DNA of 64,000 nt from Actinomycetospora corticicola (GTDB lineage: Bacteria; Actinomycetota; Actinomycetes; Mycobacteriales; Pseudonocardiaceae): contig NZ_JACCBN010000001.1 of NCBI RefSeq assembly GCF_013409505.1, forward strand, positions 1,736,001 to 1,800,000. The letters are read 5' to 3'. Position numbers and translations under genes: made by a program. A model generated the notes under the pieces. That model did no database searches. It was not told where the DNA came from and saw only the letters and a program-made list of their open reading frames with translations. Every line of letters starts with the position of its first letter. Within the stretch, counting starts at the first letter, position 1. Of this stretch, positions 32,894 to 40,207 are shown piece by piece.

Positions 32894-34392
32894 GACGCGC
32901 CTCCACCGATGACGACCTGCTGTCCCTCGGCGAGGCCGCCGAGGATCTCGGTACGGTCCGCGCCCACGAGCCCGGTGGTCACCGGGGTGGGCACCAGTCG
33001 GCCGTCCGGTTGCTGCACCGTGGCCACCGTCGCGCTCCCCTCCCGGCGCAGCGCCGAGTTCGGCACCGAGAGCCGGTCGGACTGCGCGGTGACCACGGTG
33101 GTGCGCGCCGACTGGCCGTCGCGGACGCGCGGGTCGGTGTCGGTGAGCGCCATCGTCACGTAGTACTCGATGCTGCCACCGATCGCCGTGCCCGAGGGCG
33201 CGACGGACAGGACGGTGCCCGCGAACGAGCGCTCCGGGATCGCGTCCAGGGAGATCACCGTGGGCTGCGCCGGGACGATCTTGGCCGCGTCGACCTCCTG
33301 GAACGGCGCCACGACCTGGAAGGTCGCCACGTTCGTCAGGACGAGGAACTGCGTGCCGCCGGGCCGGGTCGGCGACGCGGCTCCGCCGGCGGCACCGGCC
33401 GCGGCGCCCGCGGCCTGGGCCGCACCGGGGATCGTCGCGTCCGAGCCCGGCGCGAGCGCGGAGGTGCCGGAGCTGGGCTGGAGGTACTCCCCCACCGCGC
33501 CGTTGAGCGCGGAGACGGTGCCCGCCGCGGGGGCCCGCAGCGTGGTGTTGGCGAGGTTGCGGCGCGCGATCTCCACCTGGGTCCGCGCGTTGTCGACCGC
33601 GGCCGCCGCGGCGTCGAGGCTGTTGGGGCGCGAGGCGCTGGCCGAGTCGAGCCCGTTCTGGGCGCTGACCTGGCCCTGGCGGGCACTCGCGACCTGCAGG
33701 TCGCCCGCCGCGGCGTCCACGCTGCGCTTCTGCTGGGCCTGCTGCAGCGCCTGCTGGGCCTGCTGGACGCCCTGCTGGGCGGACTGCACGGCGTACTGGG
33801 CCGCGGGGATGGACTGGCACGCCGCGGCCGGCGCCGTCGGGTACGCCCCGCCCGAGGCGCAGGCCGTCTGATAGGCCTGCAGCTGGGCGACCGCCTGCGC
33901 GTACCCGGCCTGGGCCTGCGGCAGCGCGGACCGGGCCGCGGAGATCGCGGCGTCGTCGGCCTTCAGCGTCGCGTCGACCTGGCGCTTCGTCGCCGACACC
34001 ACCGACGCCGCGGCGTTCAGCGAGTTCTGCGCCCCGCCGACCTGGGTGCCGTCCTTGGTCTGCGCGTACTGCGCCTCCTGGCCCGCGAGACCGGCCTGGG
34101 CCTGCTTGAGCGCCTGCCGGGCCTGGAAGTCGTCGATGGTGGCGAGGACGGCGCCGGCCTCGACCTTGTCGCCGACCTTGACGCGCACCGAGGTGAGCTC
34201 ACCCGCCGTCGGAAAGCCGAGGTTCGTCGAACCGAGCGCGGAGACCGACCCGGCGGAGTCGACCCCGGAGCTGACCGAGGCCCGCTCGACGCGCACGGTC
34301 TGTGGCGGGGCGTTGTCCTCGGAGCCGCCGCACGCGGACAAGGAGAGGGCCGCCACCGCCATCAGGGTCGCGAGCACCGCGCGTCGGGTCAC
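32890..34392 (-). CDS. Lipoprotein membrane fusion protein (RND/ABC-type adaptor)
   Basis: 500 residues from GTG 34392. A lipoprotein signal peptide ends in the lipobox ALSLSACGG (Cys at about 21). A lipoyl-like half (VRVKVGDKVEAGAVLATIDD), a long Gln/Ala-rich alpha-hairpin (about residues 90-275, with QQGVQQAQQALQQAQQ), the second lipoyl half (RAPAAGTVSALNGAVGEYL) and a beta-barrel domain follow. The last 60 residues (SVPNSALRREGSATVATVQQ) match MacA-like adaptors. A Pro/Ala/Gly-rich insert sits near residue 315-345. Such adaptors normally serve an ABC (MacB) or MFS pump, but the only partner here is the second adaptor downstream (GTGA overlap). Confidence 0.85.
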   Translation of the reverse strand: MTRRAVLATLMAVAALSLSACGGSEDNAPPQTVRVERASVSSGVDSAGSVSALGSTNLGFPTAGELTSVRVKVGDKVEAGAVLATIDDFQARQALKQAQAGLAGQEAQYAQTKDGTQVGGAQNSLNAAASVVSATKRQVDATLKADDAAISAARSALPQAQAGYAQAVAQLQAYQTACASGGAYPTAPAAACQSIPAAQYAVQSAQQGVQQAQQALQQAQQKRSVDAAAGDLQVASARQGQVSAQNGLDSASASRPNSLDAAAAAVDNARTQVEIARRNLANTTLRAPAAGTVSALNGAVGEYLQPSSGTSALAPGSDATIPGAAQAAGAAAGAAGGAASPTRPGGTQFLVLTNVATFQVVAPFQEVDAAKIVPAQPTVISLDAIPERSFAGTVLSVAPSGTAIGGSIEYYVTMALTDTDPRVRDGQSARTTVVTAQSDRLSVPNSALRREGSATVATVQQPDGRLVPTPVTTGLVGADRTEILGGLAEGQQVVIGGGAS

Positions 34393-34402
34393 GGTTGGTG
34401 AA

Positions 34403-34427
34403 CGTATCCGACCCTAACTGGGATACG
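34403..34427. promoter_or_regulatory. Inverted repeat operator upstream of the fusion-protein operon
   Basis: CGTATCC (34403-34409), 11 bases, GGATACG (34421-34427): perfect 7-base arms. On the minus strand the spacer contains TAGGGT, a possible -10, so a bound dimer would cover it. The repeat is 11 bases before the lipoprotein start codon. No regulator gene is next to it. Confidence 0.55.
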
Positions 34428-34459
34428 ACTCCCGGCTCGTAATCCACCTCACGGGTGTC

Positions 34460-34930
34460 TCACCGGTACCCGCGGCGCACGACGCGCTCCAGGATCCCCA
34501 GCGTCCCCTTCAGCGCCTGCTCCGAGATGATCGGGAAGACGTTCTTCTCGCGCCACTCCGGTCGGATGTCCGACCAGTCGTAGTACGAGGTGACGAGCGT
34601 GCCCTCGTCCTGCGCCGCCAGGCGGTAGCCGTAGACGTGGCCGATGGACGGCCGCACCGTGCCCTCGATGGTCCAGGCGATCTCGCGGTCGGGCTCGAGG
34701 ACGGAGATCGTCACCGTCACGTCGTAGCGCCCGAGCGGGACGTCGCCGAGGGCCTCGCGGTCCATGTGGACGACGAAGGTGTCGCCGACGGCGCCGACCC
34801 GCTCCCCCGTCGCGTCCATCAACATCCCCGAGCTGTCGATCGCGACGTGCCCGACGGGGTCGGTGAGCACGGCGAAGATCGACGCCGGGTCGGCGGGGAT
34901 CGTGCGGGAGACCTCGATGCGGTCGGTCAT
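34460..34930 (-). CDS. SRPBCC (START-like/polyketide cyclase) family protein
   Basis: 156 residues from ATG 34930. A helix-grip ligand-binding fold: ISRTIPADPASIFAVLTDP-like start (RIEVSRTIPADPASIFAVLT), a middle strand set (GDTFVVHMDREALGDVPLGR), the WTIEGTVRPSIGHVYGYRL segment, and the long C-terminal helix ISEQALKGTLGILERVV. The ligand is unknown. The start overlaps the stop of the thioesterase-like gene (ATGA), so both proteins are made together. The family includes polyketide cyclases and lipid carriers. Confidence 0.82.
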   Translation of the reverse strand: MTDRIEVSRTIPADPASIFAVLTDPVGHVAIDSSGMLMDATGERVGAVGDTFVVHMDREALGDVPLGRYDVTVTISVLEPDREIAWTIEGTVRPSIGHVYGYRLAAQDEGTLVTSYYDWSDIRPEWREKNVFPIISEQALKGTLGILERVVRRGYR

Positions 34931-35796
34931 CCGGTGATCATGCGCCACGCGTCCAGCGCGGTCGCGTCGAGCTCGCCGCGCGGGCCGGCGGCGTCGGCCA
35001 GCCCCACGCAGCGGTCGCCCAGGAACACCCCGAGGCCGTAGCTGACGGTGTCGTCGTCCACCCCGAGCACGGCCACGCCGATCTCGTACTGGGCCGGGTA
35101 GCCGACCTCGGCCACGTACTGCACGCGGTAGGCCGACGGCGCGAGCTCCGGCGGCGGGCCGCCCCAGCCCGGCGTCAGGAGCTCGTCGTGCAGGGCGGCG
35201 ACGCCGTCGGCGTACCAGCTGACGAGGGTCACGTTGTTGACGTGCCGGTTGGTGTCGATGTCGCCCACGCGCGCCCGCAGCGTCACGGCGAACGGGTACG
35301 ACGACCGGTCCCGCCGGTCCGGGCCGGGCTGGTACGCCGCCGGGGCGTCCGGCTCGTCGAGGACCAGGCCGGCGAGGTCGGAGCGCAGCGCGTCGGGCAG
35401 GTGGGCCGGCCCGGCCTCGGTCGCGAACACGGTGACGGTGCTGCCGAGCGCGACGCAGTCCTCGTCGCGGAACACGGCGTAGCCGTAGGTGAACGATGCG
35501 CCGCCCACGCGCCGCACGCCGACCCCGATGCGGTACTTGCCGTCGAAGGCCATGCGGTCGAGCCGCTCGACCGACTGCGCGGCGAGCAGGATCCGGAAGG
35601 CGCCGAACTCGCCGTCCTCGATCAGCCGCCGGAAGGCCGGCAGCTCCTGCCCCACGCGGGCGTCCTCGAACCAGCGGACCAGGCCGGTGGCCGAGATGTG
35701 GCCGTCGGGCCCCAGGTCGGAGTACCGGGGCGCGACGTCCCGCAGGACCGGGTAGGCCGCCGGGTGGGTCAGTGCCGCCGGGTGGGATACGGGCAT
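34927..35796 (-). CDS. Double-hotdog acyl-CoA thioesterase-like protein
   Basis: 289 residues from ATG 35796. Two thioesterase (4HBT/acyl-ACP thioesterase-like) hotdog units are visible. The first has RYSDLGPDGHISATGLVRWFEDARV at about 23-47. The second has ARVGDIDTNRHVNNVTLVSWYADGV at about 180-205, where the D-x-N-xH-x-N pattern is the usual active site of hydroxybenzoyl-CoA-type thioesterases. The first repeat has DGH in place of the second site's NRHVNN. Function is probably release of an acyl chain from CoA. In-frame ATG 35853 is an alternative start. It forms an operon with the SRPBCC gene. Confidence 0.82.
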   Translation of the reverse strand: MPVSHPAALTHPAAYPVLRDVAPRYSDLGPDGHISATGLVRWFEDARVGQELPAFRRLIEDGEFGAFRILLAAQSVERLDRMAFDGKYRIGVGVRRVGGASFTYGYAVFRDEDCVALGSTVTVFATEAGPAHLPDALRSDLAGLVLDEPDAPAAYQPGPDRRDRSSYPFAVTLRARVGDIDTNRHVNNVTLVSWYADGVAALHDELLTPGWGGPPPELAPSAYRVQYVAEVGYPAQYEIGVAVLGVDDDTVSYGLGVFLGDRCVGLADAAGPRGELDATALDAWRMITG

Positions 35797-35890
35797 GCGG
35801 CCCATCGTGGCCGTCACGGGTGGTGCCTGGCCGTCCGCCCCGGTGCGCGTCACAGGCCGGACGGGTCACACCCGGACCGCACACCTCCCG

Positions 35891-36307
35891 TCAGACCAGG
35901 CGCACCACCCCCGCCGACGTCGCGGTGAAGACGCCGCGCTGGACCACTCCACGGGCCTCGCACATCGCGACGAGCGCCTCGGCCCAGTCACGGTCGGCGG
36001 GGTGCACGGTCGCCGGGCCGAACCGTTCGAGCACGAAGACCACCGACCCGGGCCCGGCCGCGGTGCCCAGCCGCGGGAGCATCTCGGAGAGCAGCCGGCC
36101 GAGCCCGACCACGAGGTCACCGGGCAGGTACGGCACGTCGTGGACGGGGACGAGCAGCGGCGGTTGCCGCCGGTCGCCGTCGAGGGGGACGAGCCAGAGC
36201 GTGCGGTCCTCCCGCGCGGCGCCCACGAGGGACTCCACCCGGTCGCGCACGTCGTCGTCGGTCAGCAGCGGCGGGAGGTCCGGCGCCGGAGGCATCAGGT
36301 CGGTCAT
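35891..36307 (-). CDS. Conserved hypothetical protein, 138 residues
   Basis: No family was recognised with certainty. A helical N-terminal half (LTDDDVRDRVESLVGAA), a strand pair (RTLWLVPLDGDRRQPPLLVPV), a helix (PGDLVVGLGRLLSEMLPRLG), then VVFVLERFGPATVHPADRDWAEALVAMCEARGVVQRGVF split across a Rossmann-like beta-alpha pattern. This resembles small actinobacterial proteins annotated as DUF4192-like or RadC/UPF-type, but I cannot confirm it. No membrane segments, no cysteine cluster. GGGAGG is about 15 nt before the ATG. It stands alone between the thioesterase operon and a palindromic repeat. Confidence 0.55.
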   Translation of the reverse strand: MTDLMPPAPDLPPLLTDDDVRDRVESLVGAAREDRTLWLVPLDGDRRQPPLLVPVHDVPYLPGDLVVGLGRLLSEMLPRLGTAAGPGSVVFVLERFGPATVHPADRDWAEALVAMCEARGVVQRGVFTATSAGVVRLV

Positions 36308-36374
36308 GACGACGAGCGTGACCTCCCGCGGTCGCCCGCGGGGGCGGTTCGGGAGAACCCGTCGGACCCGGTTC

Positions 36375-36434
36375 CGCGAGGGTCACATCAGGCAGGATTT
36401 CGGCGCCCGGAACCTGTCTGACGTGCATCTCGCG
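36375..36434. repeat. Fourth copy of the CGAGG...TCAGGCAG palindromic repeat
   Basis: Left arm 36375-36396 and right arm 36413-36434 (22 bases each) pair at 17 of 22 positions, with most mismatches next to each other. The arms contain CACATCAGGCAGG and CCTGTCTGACGTGC, which match the arms of the three tandem units near 28 kb. It lies in the gap between the 138-residue hypothetical gene and feoC. It could fold into a strong hairpin on either strand. Confidence 0.7.
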
Positions 36435-36518
36435 AGCCGGGCCGGCGGACCTGCCGTCGAGAAGGCGGCGATTCTGGCGTCCAGTGACAGCAACGACGCT
36501 TTCCTGGCATCGAAGCCC

Positions 36519-36794
36519 TCAGCCCGGGGGCCGCACGCTGATCGCCAGCAGCACGGGACGGCCGTCCCCCGTCCCGCAGCCCGGCGCCCCGTGGTCCCCC
36601 GAGGGGCACGAGCCGCACCCGCCGGACGAGCAGGCGGCGCTCAGGTCGGCCACGTCGAGCCGGCCCTTGCGGACCCAGTGGTCGACCATCGCCGACGCCT
36701 CGTCGCGGGAGACCCCGACCCGGCGGGCGAGGTCGTCGAGCCCCCGGGCCCGCCCGGTCCGGACCTCCTCCAGCACCTGACGCAGCGCGCTCAC
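36519..36794 (-). CDS. feoC: FeoC-like winged-helix protein with cysteine cluster
   Basis: 91 residues from GTG 36794. An N-terminal winged helix (LRQVLEEVRTGRARGLDDLA, RRVGVSRDEASAMVDHWVRKG) is followed by a Cys-rich wing, ACSSGGCGSCPSGDHGAPGC, with four cysteines in the order C-x4-C-x2-C-x8-C. FeoC binds an iron-sulfur cluster or stabilises FeoB in enterobacteria. The GTG overlaps the stop of feoB by four bases (GTGA), which ties it to the ferrous iron uptake operon. Confidence 0.82.
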   Translation of the reverse strand: MSALRQVLEEVRTGRARGLDDLARRVGVSRDEASAMVDHWVRKGRLDVADLSAACSSGGCGSCPSGDHGAPGCGTGDGRPVLLAISVRPPG

Positions 36795-38929
36795 GAGAAC
36801 AGGACCCCGATCTGGAAGACCGCCACCGCGAGCACCCAGGCCACGGCGAGCTGCATGACGACGCCGGCCGCGGTCCAGCGGGAGCCGATCTCCTGGCGCT
36901 GCGCGGCGATCGTGGTCATGCACGGCGTGTAGGCCAGCAGGAACACCATGAAGGCCAGCACGGCCGCGACGACGTGGCCGCCGGAGGTGGCGGTGAAGGT
37001 GTCCCGCAGCGCCGGGCCGAGCGCGCCCGCCTGGTGCACGTCGGACGGTTCCTCGGCGGAGTAGGTCTGCGCCGTGGTGGCGACGACCGCCTCCTTCGCC
37101 ACGAACCCGGTGATCAGCGCGGCCGAGGCGTGCCAGTCGTCGAAGCCGGCCGGGGCGAACACCGGCGCCACCGCGCGGGAGACCGAGCCGAACAGGCTCT
37201 GCTCCGGGGCGACGTGACCGAAGGACGATCCCGCGTCCGCCCCCGGCGCCGCGATCGAGGAGAGCAGCCAGACCACGGTCACCGTGGCGACGATGATCCC
37301 GCTCGCCGTCCGCAGGAACGCCCGCAGCTTCTGCCACGTCTGCATCGCCGTGACCCGCAGCGCCGGCCGTCGGTAGGGCGGCAGCTCGAGGAGCAGCGGT
37401 TCGTGGGCGAGGTCGCGGAACAGCACCTTCCGCAGCACCCAGCCCATGCCGACGACCAGGACGATCGACAGCACGTACATCCCGAACACCATGGTCCCGG
37501 CCTGGTCGCCGAAGAAGATGCCCGCGAGCAGCACGTACACCGTGAGCCGGGCGGAGCAGGAGACGAACGGGATGATCAGCCCCATGAGCAGCCGCTGGCG
37601 CGGGTTGCGCAGGATGCGCGTGCCGGCGAGGGCGGGCACGTTGCACCCGAAGCCCACGATGATCGGCAGGAACGCCTTGCCGGGCAGGCCCATCAGCCGC
37701 ATCAGCCGGTCCACCACGAAGGCCGCCCGGGCCATGTAGCCGGAGTCCTCCAGCACGGCGAGCAGCACGAACATGATCGCCATGAGCGGCGCGAAGCTGA
37801 GCAGCTGCCCGACGCCCGACACGAGGCCGTCCTGTACGAGCCCGTCGAGCCACTCCGGGGCCGAGACCGCTCCGAGCACCCACCCGAGGCCGTCGGAGAC
37901 GGGTCCGTCGAAGAGGCCCTGCACGGCATCCTGCAGCGGCGCGGCGATCGAGGTGGTCGCCTCGAAGACGCCCCACATGACGGCGAGGAAGATCGGCAGC
38001 CCGAGGAAGCGGGAGGTGAGGACGCGGTCGGCGCGGTCGGACCAGGTGACGCGGTCGCCCCGACGACGCACGGCGGTCGCGAGGACGCGGTGGGCCCAGG
38101 CGTAGCGCGCCTCGGCCACCAGCAGCTCGACCTCCTCGGCGACGTCCTCGGCCGGGGTGTCCGGCGCCACGAGGTCCGCCGCGAGGTCCGCGGCCGCGCC
38201 GTCGGCCGCTTCCAGCGCCGCGAGCGCCCGCCAGCGTCCCGCCGGGTCCTCGGTCGCGAGCGCGGCGACCGCGGCGTCGAGCTCGGCGCCGAGGGTGGGC
38301 ACGACGAGCGGGCGCGGGTCGGCGAGGGCGCCGGCGACCACGCCGGCGAGCACGTCGACGCCCTGGCCGCTGCGGGGCACCACGGGGACGACGGGGACCC
38401 CGAGCGCCGCCGCCAGGGCCTCGGGGTCGACCTCGACCCCGCGGGCCCGCGCGACGTCGACCATCGTCAGCGCCACGACCACCGGCGCTCCGGTGTCGGC
38501 GATCTGGGCGGCGAGGTAGAGGTTGCGGGTCAGGTTCGACGCATCGAGGACGGCCACGACGAGCTCCGGGCACCGGTCGGCGTCGACCAGCAGCTCCCGG
38601 GTCAGCTCCTCGTCCGGCGAGTCGGGCACCAGGCTGTAGGTGCCGGGCAGGTCGACCAGCCCGACGGCGGGTCCGGAGCCCGGCCGCCACTCCCCCGACG
38701 CGACCGCGACCGTCTTCCCCGGCCAGTTCCCGACGTGCTGCCGGGCGCCGGTGAGGGCGTTGAACAACGTCGACTTCCCGACGTTGGGGTTGCCGACGAG
38801 CACCACGCGGGCCGCACCGGCCGGGGCGTCGTCGGAGCCGTCGACGCAGCACGGCTTCTCCAGCAGCAGCGCCGCCGCTCCGCGGTCCCGACGGCGGACC
38901 CGGGTCCGGTGCTCGGTCACCTCAGTCAT
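36791..38929 (-). CDS. feoB: Ferrous iron transport protein FeoB
   Basis: 712 residues from ATG 38929. The N-terminal GTPase domain (about 40-200) has G1 VGNPNVGKSTLF, G3 VDLPGTYSL and the FeoB switch segment around RQHVGNWPGKTV. The G4 motif reads LTMVD where an Asn is usual (N-x-x-D), an observation worth checking. The membrane part has the two gate motifs, FGCNVPALAGTRI and ITGFVAKEAVVATT, with about eight helices. A cysteine pair (KPCCVDG) is near residue 26. FeoB takes up Fe2+. It overlaps feoA by 8 bases and feoC by 4, a tight feoABC operon. Confidence 0.95.
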   Translation of the reverse strand: MTEVTEHRTRVRRRDRGAAALLLEKPCCVDGSDDAPAGAARVVLVGNPNVGKSTLFNALTGARQHVGNWPGKTVAVASGEWRPGSGPAVGLVDLPGTYSLVPDSPDEELTRELLVDADRCPELVVAVLDASNLTRNLYLAAQIADTGAPVVVALTMVDVARARGVEVDPEALAAALGVPVVPVVPRSGQGVDVLAGVVAGALADPRPLVVPTLGAELDAAVAALATEDPAGRWRALAALEAADGAAADLAADLVAPDTPAEDVAEEVELLVAEARYAWAHRVLATAVRRRGDRVTWSDRADRVLTSRFLGLPIFLAVMWGVFEATTSIAAPLQDAVQGLFDGPVSDGLGWVLGAVSAPEWLDGLVQDGLVSGVGQLLSFAPLMAIMFVLLAVLEDSGYMARAAFVVDRLMRLMGLPGKAFLPIIVGFGCNVPALAGTRILRNPRQRLLMGLIIPFVSCSARLTVYVLLAGIFFGDQAGTMVFGMYVLSIVLVVGMGWVLRKVLFRDLAHEPLLLELPPYRRPALRVTAMQTWQKLRAFLRTASGIIVATVTVVWLLSSIAAPGADAGSSFGHVAPEQSLFGSVSRAVAPVFAPAGFDDWHASAALITGFVAKEAVVATTAQTYSAEEPSDVHQAGALGPALRDTFTATSGGHVVAAVLAFMVFLLAYTPCMTTIAAQRQEIGSRWTAAGVVMQLAVAWVLAVAVFQIGVLFS

Positions 38930-39179
38930 GTCCGGCCACCCACAGCTCCTCCGCACCCGCACGGTCGATGGCGACCCGGGCGTCGGCGTTGACCCCGACG
39001 ACCAGGCCTCCGGCGCCCCGTCCGACCACCTCGACGGCCGCGCCCGGGACGAAGCCCAGCTCCGCCAGCCGGCGGCGCCGCGGCCCCGCCGCCCGGACGG
39101 CACGCAGGACACCCCTCGTGCCCACCGGCCACTGGTCGAGGGGACGGACCGTCGCGTCGGTGATCTCCGGAACTCGCAT
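38922..39179 (-). CDS. feoA: Ferrous iron transport protein FeoA
   Basis: 85 residues from ATG 39179. An SH3-like domain that interacts with FeoB in the cytoplasm. It shows the typical LRAVRAAGPRRRRLAELGFV segment, followed by PGAAVEVVGRGAGGLVVGVN and the ending VAIDRAGAEELWV. The start lies only 8 bases from an iron-box-like site and has no ribosome binding site, so the message may be nearly leaderless and blocked directly by a bound regulator. Confidence 0.93.
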   Translation of the reverse strand: MRVPEITDATVRPLDQWPVGTRGVLRAVRAAGPRRRRLAELGFVPGAAVEVVGRGAGGLVVGVNADARVAIDRAGAEELWVAGHD

Positions 39180-39186
39180 CGGGAAC

Positions 39187-39205
39187 GGAGGTTAGCCTCG
39201 CCTAT
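39187..39205 (-). promoter_or_regulatory. IdeR/DtxR iron box upstream of feoABC
   Basis: On the minus strand the 19-base site ATAGGCGAGGCTAACCTCC matches the DtxR/IdeR consensus TTAGGTTAGGCTAACCTAA at 14 positions, with the half GGCTAACCT intact. It contains TAACCT, a plausible -10, and ends 8 bases before the feoA start. Iron-loaded IdeR would repress the operon. Confidence 0.75.
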
Positions 39206-39347
39206 TCGACGTCGTCGAGCACGAGTCGGAATTGCCCCGGGAATTGCCGTCCATCCCGTCGCAGAATCGGAGAAATAGCTCGGAAGCGACATATTCCCGA
39301 CGACGGGCGGAGGGCGCAGGCCAGCCTGGGCTCGGATTCCGGGCGAA

Positions 39348-39370
39348 CCAGGCAAGCCTCGCTTACCTGG
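39348..39370. promoter_or_regulatory. Metal-regulator-like palindrome upstream of the VIT/CCC1 gene
   Basis: Arms CCAGGCAAGC and GCTTACCTGG around CTC, 10-3-10 with one mismatch. It lies 34 bases before GTG 39405. The arms resemble DtxR-family half-sites (AGGTAAGC, TTACCT). It may bind IdeR or an MntR-type protein. Between it and the feoA box are about 140 bases with a direct repeat GGAATTGCC (near 39230 and 39241) and nothing else recognised. Confidence 0.5.
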
Positions 39371-39404
39371 CAGACCACGCCCGACGTTGCTTGACTCTGG
39401 AGTC

Positions 39405-40136
39405 GTGAGCGAGGAGAGCGCCGAGGTCCTGCCGACCCACACCGACGAGCCGCACGTCGAGCAGAACGAGAACCGGCTCAACCGGCTGCGGGCCGGGGTG
39501 CTCGGCGCGAACGACGGGATCGTGTCGGTCGCCGGCATCGTCGTCGGCGTCGCCGGCGCGACGATCGAGACCGGTCCGATCCTGACGGCGGGGGTGGCCG
39601 GCCTGGTCGCCGGCGCGGTGTCCATGGCGCTCGGCGAGTACGTGTCGGTGTCGAGCCAGCGGGACGCGGAGAAGTCCCTGCTGGCCAAGGAGCGCCGGGA
39701 GCTGGCAGAGGATCCCGACGACGAGCTCGAGGAACTCGCTGCGATCTACCAGGCGAAGGGGCTGGCGCCGGAGACCGCGATGCAGGTGGCACGCGAGCTC
39801 ACCGAGCACGACGCGTTCGCCGCGCACGTCGAGGCCGAGCTCAAGATCGACCCCGACGACCTCACCAGCCCGACCCAGGCCGCCGTCACCTCGGCGATCG
39901 CGTTCACCCTCGGCGGCCTGCTGCCGCTGCTGGCGATCCTGCTCCCGCCCGCGTCGTGGCGGGTGCCGGTCTGCGTCCTCGCCGTCCTGATCGCCCTCGG
40001 CCTCGCGGGCTGGGCCGGGGCCCGGCTCGGGGGCGCGGCGCCGGTCAAGGCGGTGCTGCGGGTGGTCGTCGGCGGCGGGCTCGGCCTGGCCGTGACCTAC
40101 GGCATCGGCATGGCGCTCGGCACCGCGGTGGGCTGA
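39405..40136 (+). CDS. VIT1/CCC1 family iron or manganese transporter
   Basis: 243 residues from GTG 39405. The family moves Fe2+ or Mn2+ out of the cytoplasm or into a store. Visible: ENRLNRLRAGVLGANDGIVS, a signature of VIT proteins; membrane helices at about 40-60, 65-85, 160-180, 185-205 and 220-240; and the central cytoplasmic metal-binding helix LLAKERRELAEDPDDELEEL through LTEHDAFAAHVEAELKID with many Glu/Asp. It is divergent from feoABC across a region with two metal-regulator-like sites, so uptake and removal of iron are probably controlled together and in opposite directions. Confidence 0.9.
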   Translation: MSEESAEVLPTHTDEPHVEQNENRLNRLRAGVLGANDGIVSVAGIVVGVAGATIETGPILTAGVAGLVAGAVSMALGEYVSVSSQRDAEKSLLAKERRELAEDPDDELEELAAIYQAKGLAPETAMQVARELTEHDAFAAHVEAELKIDPDDLTSPTQAAVTSAIAFTLGGLLPLLAILLPPASWRVPVCVLAVLIALGLAGWAGARLGGAAPVKAVLRVVVGGGLGLAVTYGIGMALGTAVG

Positions 40137-40207
40137 GCGGTCGTGGCGGCCCGACGCTTCGCGGCGACGTAGCGCCGGCGCAACATCACCGCGATGGGAT
40201 CCGGTCC

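Noticed and set aside
31494-32906. A long minus-strand frame running through the gap and into the HlyD-like gene
   Set aside because: Over the HlyD-like gene it is an out-of-frame Arg/His-rich shadow. Only the short nitrilase-like start at 32061 is of interest.
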